From positions 1 to 21,210 of IMG/VR virus record IMGVR_UViG_3300044729_002903: a stretch of DNA of 21,210 bases; one strand, given 5' to 3'. Of the stretch, positions 17,501 through 21,210 are shown in pieces. The notes below the pieces were generated by a model. That model was not told the DNA's origin. It did not search any database and was given only the letters and a program-made list of their open reading frames with translations. The translations under genes were made by a program, and so were the position numbers. Within the stretch, counting starts at the first letter, position 1; each line of letters begins with the position of its first letter. This DNA comes from a virus.

Positions 17501-18217
17501 ATTATATCCAGCAGCCCTGTAGGCATCATCTGTAGTTTGTCCATCGCTGATACCAATGCAGTCTGTATTGTTGTCTCTCATAACATTTTTACTTGTTTGT
17601 AATAGATGTGCATATTTGGCTTTATATTCTTCTTCTTGGGCTTCTGCTTTTTCTTTATGGTCTGGAACATATTCTTCATTTTCTATATCAGACCAAACTT
17701 GGACTAGCATAATGTCATAGTAATCGTCTGGACCAAATTCTATGTCTGGTCTCCAATGAACATCCTGATTTCCAGTAAACCATACAGCCGAACCTTCACC
17801 TGGCATATCAAATTTTTCATCTTTAACGTATATATCCCATTGCTTGCTAGACTTTAATCTAACTGTGCAAGTATAGATAATCTTATTTGCAACAACATCT
17901 ATGTGGGGGGATAAATTTGGAACACCACCACTCTCATGTGAGTATCTAGCAAAGATCAAGGCATTATTTGTAAAAGGTATTTTATTCTGTCCGTATTCTT
18001 CACCTTTCTTGATAAAGAAATTATATATATCTTGATGCCACGGACCGTATGTAGTTATAAAACCATTATTTGCAAATTTAAAAAATTTAGCATACTTATC
18101 TCCACTCTCATGGAGACCTTGTTCCATTAAATGATCTACATTTTTGTAAATAAGATCTATTTCTTTTTTCCCTAAAAAGTTTTCAACTTGAAAGGGCTCT
18201 ATTCTTTTAACCTTCAT
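17495..18217 (-). CDS. 2OG-Fe(II) oxygenase-like protein, 240 aa
   Basis: Counting from the ATG at 18217, H105 and D107 (LSPHID) are the predicted first two iron ligands, and H154 in GNQDVHWRPDIEF the third. The usual 2OG arginine is not obvious; R156 or a later residue would have to serve. A C-terminal extension of charged helices follows. The start is set by an extended -10 box (TGT-TATAAT) 6 nt upstream; the frame stays open to an ATG at 18319, which would read the chimeric segment at 18238-18294 in another frame. Probably an active hydroxylase on an unknown substrate, but less certain than the other two. Confidence 0.75.
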   Translation of the reverse strand: MKVKRIEPFQVENFLGKKEIDLIYKNVDHLMEQGLHESGDKYAKFFKFANNGFITTYGPWHQDIYNFFIKKGEEYGQNKIPFTNNALIFARYSHESGGVPNLSPHIDVVANKIIYTCTVRLKSSKQWDIYVKDEKFDMPGEGSAVWFTGNQDVHWRPDIEFGPDDYYDIMLVQVWSDIENEEYVPDHKEKAEAQEEEYKAKYAHLLQTSKNVMRDNNTDCIGISDGQTTDDAYRAAGYNL

Positions 18218-18223
18218 AATCTG

Positions 18224-18232
18224 ATTATAACA
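18224..18232 (-). promoter_or_regulatory. Extended -10 promoter, leaderless
   Basis: TGT then TATAAT (18224-18229), 6 nt before the ATG at 18217. It lies directly downstream of the chimeric ORF. Confidence 0.65.
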
Positions 18233-18237
18233 TTCTT

Positions 18238-18294
18238 TTACCATTTGCCTATTGGGCATTTGGCATTTACTAATAAGTGCTTGTGAAATATCAT
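18238..18294 (-). pseudogene. Chimeric 18-codon ORF: SpeD start fused to DUF6171-like end
   Basis: Codes MIFHKHLLVNAKCPIGKW. The first 12 residues are identical to the start of the SpeD-like protein at 16617, and the last 10 match the end of the zinc protein at 19094 (LVNAKCPIDKW) with one change. GGGAGAGACT before the ATG resembles the SpeD ribosome site. Joint at LVNAK, which both genes share. Probably a recombination relic, possibly kept as a leader peptide. Confidence 0.75.
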
Positions 18295-18359
18295 AGTCTC
18301 TCCCTTTACTGCTGATCATTTATTGAGCGTCTATCCAGTATACAACATTGGGGGGGAGA

Positions 18360-18368
18360 TGATATACT
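18360..18368 (+). promoter_or_regulatory. Extended -10 promoter for the second methylase gene
   Basis: TGA then TATACT (18363-18368), 7 nt before the ATG at 18376. No Shine-Dalgarno site. Confidence 0.65.
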
Positions 18369-18375
18369 CATATAT

Positions 18376-19119
18376 ATGGCTTTAATCGTTGCTGCTATAG
18401 ATATAGGAAATAAAAAAGATATTCCACAACGTACGCTGGAAGAAATAAAAAAATCTAACGTAATAATATGCGAGTATATTAACTCATTTAAACGGATGAT
18501 GCTTGCATTAAATATTGACATATCCAATAAAAATCTTATAGAGTTTAATCCATATATAAGTATGCCAGATAAAGTTATTAAAGATGTATTACAAATGCAA
18601 GAAGATGGCAAAAGTATAATGATTATAGGAAATCAAGGAACTCCATTAATTACTGACCCAGGGTTTGAAATTGTTGCAGAGTTTAGAAAAAAGAATTTAC
18701 CTGTATATTCAATTCCTGGACCTAGTGCTATAACTGCAGCACTCTCTACATCTGGTATATTGCCTGAAAAATTTTACTTTGCAGGCTTTATGCCATTAAT
18801 ATCAAAAGATCGTATAACATTTTTACATAATTTAAAAAATAAAGCAGACTGCGCTATTGTTATATTTGAACCAATTATTTTTAGTGGTTATCAATCATGC
18901 CTAGACATAAAAGAAGTTTTTGGATCAGAGAACAAAATGTCTTTGCACATAGATATGACGAGACAAACTGAAAAATCATTTTTATCTTCTGTATCTGAAT
19001 GTACTAATTGGATAGATAAAATTATAAACTCAGAGTCTTTTTTTAAAAACTATAATGAAGCCTCTGGGCTAGTATACGTGATAGATAACTGGCCTACCAT
19101 TTATCAATCGGACATTTAG
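18376..19119 (+). CDS. Divergent RsmI-like TP-methylase-family protein
   Basis: A 247-residue protein with GNQGTPLITDPG (85-96), SIPGPSAITAALSTSG (112-127) and FYFAGFMP (133-140), the RsmI order and wording. The N-terminal motif is changed: AAIDIGNKKDI replaces the usual TPIGN-x-DI, and ICEYINSF stands where AEDTR is expected. It keeps the SAM-binding GTP loop but may have a new substrate, or have lost activity. The C-terminal half is unlike RsmI and lacks its last domain. It differs strongly from the product of 2576-3304, so it is not a recent duplicate. Its 3' end overlaps the convergent zinc-protein gene by 26 nt. Confidence 0.8.
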   Translation: MALIVAAIDIGNKKDIPQRTLEEIKKSNVIICEYINSFKRMMLALNIDISNKNLIEFNPYISMPDKVIKDVLQMQEDGKSIMIIGNQGTPLITDPGFEIVAEFRKKNLPVYSIPGPSAITAALSTSGILPEKFYFAGFMPLISKDRITFLHNLKNKADCAIVIFEPIIFSGYQSCLDIKEVFGSENKMSLHIDMTRQTEKSFLSSVSECTNWIDKIINSESFFKNYNEASGLVYVIDNWPTIYQSDI

Positions 19120-19294
19120 CATTTACTAAAGTGGTTTTTAATTTCATAAAACATCCACACTTGCGACAGGTCTCTGTTTTAGGTCTAAAATATTCACAAG
19201 ACTTACAAATTTCTAGGCGGGACTTAACAATCTCATCTGTGCTTTTTGGCTGATTAGGATTAATTAAATCCCAAGGCCTAACATCTTTGGTCAT
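19094..19294 (-). CDS. DUF6171-like zinc protein, 66 aa
   Basis: RPWDLINPNQPKSTDEIVKS leads into CKSCEYF, CRKCGCFM and the terminal CPIDKW. The C-x2-C, C-x2-C-x-C and final C-P-[IL]-x-K-W are typical of short zinc proteins found in many phages. Function unknown. The ATG overlaps the previous stop (ATGA), so it is coupled to the DHH-like gene. Its last 10 codons recur in the chimeric ORF at 18238-18294. Confidence 0.8.
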   Translation of the reverse strand: MTKDVRPWDLINPNQPKSTDEIVKSRLEICKSCEYFRPKTETCRKCGCFMKLKTTLVNAKCPIDKW

Positions 19295-20049
19295 CTAAAC
19301 TCAATCTCCTGGTTATACGTGACACTATACTCACCTGAATATATTTCCGCATATGAAATGATATCATCCATATACCTTATAAGGGTGTTTAAGCCGACTT
19401 TATCAGCCATATACTTGGTACCCTTAGTTAATGGGAGATAATCCGTCCCCTCGCTTTCTAGGGCCTTATTTAGGGTATCTAGATATCTTTCCTTGCCAAA
19501 CCTTTTTGATGCAAAAGATTGTGTTGGATATTTCACTCTAATGTCTGAGATATCTAAGGTTTGTTCAATAATTGGAGTTACATCGGATTCTTTGAGCCTT
19601 TTTGACCATGTACGCATGTTACTGCTGTAATTTTCCATATTGATTAGTGTTGAATCAGCGTGAGCCATGCGTTTAAGGTCATATAGATCAAGATCAACCT
19701 CTATTGCCGACGAAATTAAAAAACAGGTTGCGTAAGGAAACTTTGAAGTATACATTTTAGTTTTCCAAAAACGATTTGGATTGAATGACGCATCGGCCAT
19801 ATTGTCATTTTCAATTCTCATATGATTTCCGATCGAAACGAACTCTTTCGTATTCATATCACAATCGACGAAAAGACATTCTTCAGGCTTAACATCGTCA
19901 GCAAGACATAATATGTTCTTATCGTATGTACCAACAATTTGCGAACCGAATTTGCGATTCAATAACTCCGCCGACATAAAACCATCGACATCTGGAGAGA
20001 TAATAATTTTTTGCGACTTCTGCAGTGTTTCCAATATAGCGCTTTGCAT
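19291..20049 (-). CDS. Possible DHH-superfamily phosphoesterase, degenerate
   Basis: Start at ATG 20049 with GGAG 9 nt upstream; a TTG 15 nt further up is also in frame. The opening IIISPDVDGFMSAELL (15-30) resembles DHH motif I (D20 and D22), LFVDCDMN (59-66) motif II, and SIGNHM (72-77) stands where DHH would be. A later MAHADSTLIN (128-137) could supply another metal ligand. If correct, it would be a nanoRNase or pAp-phosphatase-like enzyme, but the exact DHH triad is missing, so it may be inactive or a distant relative. First gene of a two-gene operon. Confidence 0.5.
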   Translation of the reverse strand: MQSAILETLQKSQKIIISPDVDGFMSAELLNRKFGSQIVGTYDKNILCLADDVKPEECLFVDCDMNTKEFVSIGNHMRIENDNMADASFNPNRFWKTKMYTSKFPYATCFLISSAIEVDLDLYDLKRMAHADSTLINMENYSSNMRTWSKRLKESDVTPIIEQTLDISDIRVKYPTQSFASKRFGKERYLDTLNKALESEGTDYLPLTKGTKYMADKVGLNTLIRYMDDIISYAEIYSGEYSVTYNQEIEFR

Positions 20050-20071
20050 TTTATATATCTCCAAATAATAA

Positions 20072-20080
20072 TGTTATAAT
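20072..20080 (+). promoter_or_regulatory. Extended -10 promoter
   Basis: TGT then TATAAT (20075-20080), 9 nt before the ATG at 20090; nearly leaderless. It overlaps the region that must hold the promoter of the opposite DHH-like gene. Confidence 0.65.
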
Positions 20081-20089
20081 ACTCATGTT

Positions 20090-20368
20090 ATGTTATTTTC
20101 AAGCCAATCCGCTCTTACTATCGAGATCATCATAGGTGTTACTACTATTGTAGCAGGACTCGTTGCAGCGGTCAAATGGTTAACAAAACATTATTTTGAC
20201 GAAATACGATCTGAAATGAGGCCCAATTCTGGATCAAGTTTAAAGGACCAAGTTACGAGATTAGAAGTTCGGATGACAGAAGCAAATGAAATGAGAAAAG
20301 ATATGGATAAAAAAATAGATAAGATGTTCGACACTTTACTAACACATATATCAAAAACTGATAAATAA
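20090..20368 (+). CDS. Membrane-anchored coiled-coil protein, 92 aa
   Basis: One N-terminal hydrophobic span (about residues 9-31, LTIEIIIGVTTIVAGLVAAV) followed by a charged helix that looks like a coiled coil (SSLKDQVTRLEVRMTEANEM onwards). Layout and size fit phage holin-like or spanin-like membrane proteins, but there is no lysis cassette beside it in the window. It is the last gene before the structural region. Confidence 0.65.
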   Translation: MLFSSQSALTIEIIIGVTTIVAGLVAAVKWLTKHYFDEIRSEMRPNSGSSLKDQVTRLEVRMTEANEMRKDMDKKIDKMFDTLLTHISKTDK

Positions 20369-20553
20369 TTTTCTCTATATATAATATATAAATAATATTA
20401 AAGGTTTAAAGATATTCTTTTTTCTTTATATATTTTAAGTATACACTATCGAATTGACACTCTGGTCCTAAATCTTAAATAATGAGACAAAACATACAAA
20501 ATTGTTACTAAATTGTTACAAAAAAATATATCAAATAAAATCAAAAATAATAG
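20369..20553. other. AT-rich spacer
   Basis: No gene or motif I can support; it separates the membrane-protein gene from the terminator and the structural module. Confidence 0.6.
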
Positions 20554-20593
20554 GTGTCTGGGAGTTCTATAAATGCTCTCCTGGGCACTTTTT
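20554..20593 (+). terminator. Rho-independent terminator before the structural module
   Basis: GTGTCTGGGAG (20554-20564) pairs over 11 positions (with G-T pairs) with the segment at 20578-20588 around a 13-nt loop, followed by TTTTT. It insulates the structural genes from upstream transcription. Confidence 0.7.
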
Positions 20594-20602
20594 GATATTT
20601 AA

Positions 20603-20611
20603 TGGTATAAT
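20603..20611 (+). promoter_or_regulatory. Extended -10 promoter for structural genes, leaderless
   Basis: TGG then TATAAT (20606-20611), 6 nt before the ATG at 20618. Confidence 0.7.
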
Positions 20612-20617
20612 CCTATT

Positions 20618-20995
20618 ATGTCTTCTTGTGAACCAGAGATTTTTGGTGCCGATCCAGTTACTATAAGGTGGAATGTTGTCCGTGGTGACACATCTACCAT
20701 TAGGGTTGATTTTTTAAATGATGACGAAACTACTAGTCTAGACACCGATGGATGGAGTTTCCTTGCTAGTGCATATGACCGTAAAACGGATATTCTTGAT
20801 GAATTAGAAGTAGAGTCTTTTGATGGGTATGTTATTGTTACTGCTCCCGCAGAAATCACATCGCTTTGGGGAACTACTTATGGTGGAACAGTTGCAGAGT
20901 TAAGTTTTGACCTAGAAATAACAATCGACGAAACAGTCTGGACTCCAGTTATAGGAACAATATCTGTAATTGGTGATGTTAGTGCGGGACTATAA
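20618..20995 (+). CDS. Virion structural protein, baseplate/BppU-like
   Basis: A 125-residue all-beta protein. The start (IRWNVVRGDTSTIRVDFLND) followed by TSLDTDGWSFLASAYD fits the WxRGDxxxIRFxLxD ... DLTGWTF pattern of phage tail and baseplate domains. It ends in a strand-rich DLEITIDETVWTPVIG region. First gene of the structural run. Function from pattern only. Confidence 0.65.
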   Translation: MSSCEPEIFGADPVTIRWNVVRGDTSTIRVDFLNDDETTSLDTDGWSFLASAYDRKTDILDELEVESFDGYVIVTAPAEITSLWGTTYGGTVAELSFDLEITIDETVWTPVIGTISVIGDVSAGL

Positions 20996-21093
20996 TGGCT
21001 GTCATTAAAGTTAGTAATGTAAAAACAAATTTGCCAGACGTAATTAAAATAACTGCATCTGGATCTGTTAAAACGGTAAAAATAAAGAAGTAG
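20995..21093 (+). CDS. Small basic protein, 32 aa
   Basis: MAVIKVSNVKTNLPDVIKIT ... SGSVKTVKIKK, beta-rich and basic. The ATG overlaps the preceding stop (TAATG). Function unknown, probably structural by position. Confidence 0.6.
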   Translation: MAVIKVSNVKTNLPDVIKITASGSVKTVKIKK

Positions 21094-21101
21094 GCTGAGA
21101 G

Positions 21102-21210
21102 ATGGCTGTAAGTAAGAGCGTCCCAACCCCATTTGATAGTAAAGATAAATATATTCAGCAGGTAATTGAGGCACAGCAAAACAATTCATCTAATACTCCA
21201 ATAACACAAG
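21102..21210 (+). CDS. Start of a further protein, cut by the window edge
   Basis: MAVSKSVPTPFDSKDKYIQQ and on; GAGAG lies just before the ATG. Only the first 36 codons are visible, polar and Gln/Asn-rich. Probably another structural protein by position. Confidence 0.55.
   Translation, partial: MAVSKSVPTPFDSKDKYIQQVIEAQQNNSSNTPITQ

Overview
This window looks like a segment of a double-stranded DNA bacteriophage genome, most likely from an actinobacterium living in fresh water. It is AT-rich and packed with short, overlapping genes (ATGA and TAATG junctions) joined into long minus-strand runs. It has a DUF932 gene, a gp88-family gene, several small proteins of types common in actinobacteriophages, a tRNA-Asp without encoded CCA, and the start of a structural (tail or baseplate) module at the right edge. 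The host group is an inference; leaderless genes and GlxR-type operators both fit Actinobacteria.

Layout. (1) 1-1421, minus: an operon of tiny membrane and zinc proteins with a 2OG-Fe(II) oxygenase. (2) 1483-1974, plus: a GIY-YIG-like nuclease and a small membrane protein. (3) 2052-2417, minus: three tiny genes behind a structured leader. (4) 2576-4012, plus: an RsmI-like methylase and a MobA/GlmU-like nucleotidyltransferase. (5) 4013-4880: GGTTTG-rich, mostly non-coding DNA with a very good minus promoter and two tiny minus genes. (6) 4880-8014, minus: two runs of conserved phage hypotheticals. (7) 8103-14940, minus: tRNA-Asp, DUF932, gp88 and many small genes, each group with its own promoter and separated by intergenic regions built from the same repeated modules. 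(8) 14941-16112: a regulatory region with two near-identical tandem promoters driving a plus-strand operon of four small genes. (9) 16228-20368: a region of opposed genes holding a SpeD-like protein, two more 2OG oxygenases, a second RsmI-like methylase, a DUF6171-like zinc protein, a DHH-like protein and a membrane/coiled-coil protein. (10) 20618-21210, plus: structural genes.

The strongest signals lie outside the genes. About fifteen starts sit 5-9 nt (usually exactly 6) downstream of a -10 box, often an extended TGN one, so they should be leaderless. Eight promoters between 9950 and 15380 carry an upstream CRP/GlxR-type site (consensus near TGTGR-N6-TCACA) centred about 64, 75 or 84 bp before the predicted start of transcription, which is helical spacing. 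Other repeats in the same intergenic regions are ACGGCGTGTC next to -35 boxes, AAAACGGACAT, and a CCTGAGCA...GCTC hairpin after stop codons. Two perfect DnaA boxes lie in tandem at 13186-13206. An 18-codon ORF at 18238-18294 is a chimera of the start of the SpeD-like gene and the end of the DUF6171-like gene. Together these suggest a phage that reads host state through a CRP-family regulator and possibly DnaA, and whose accessory genes act on SAM and 2-oxoglutarate chemistry.
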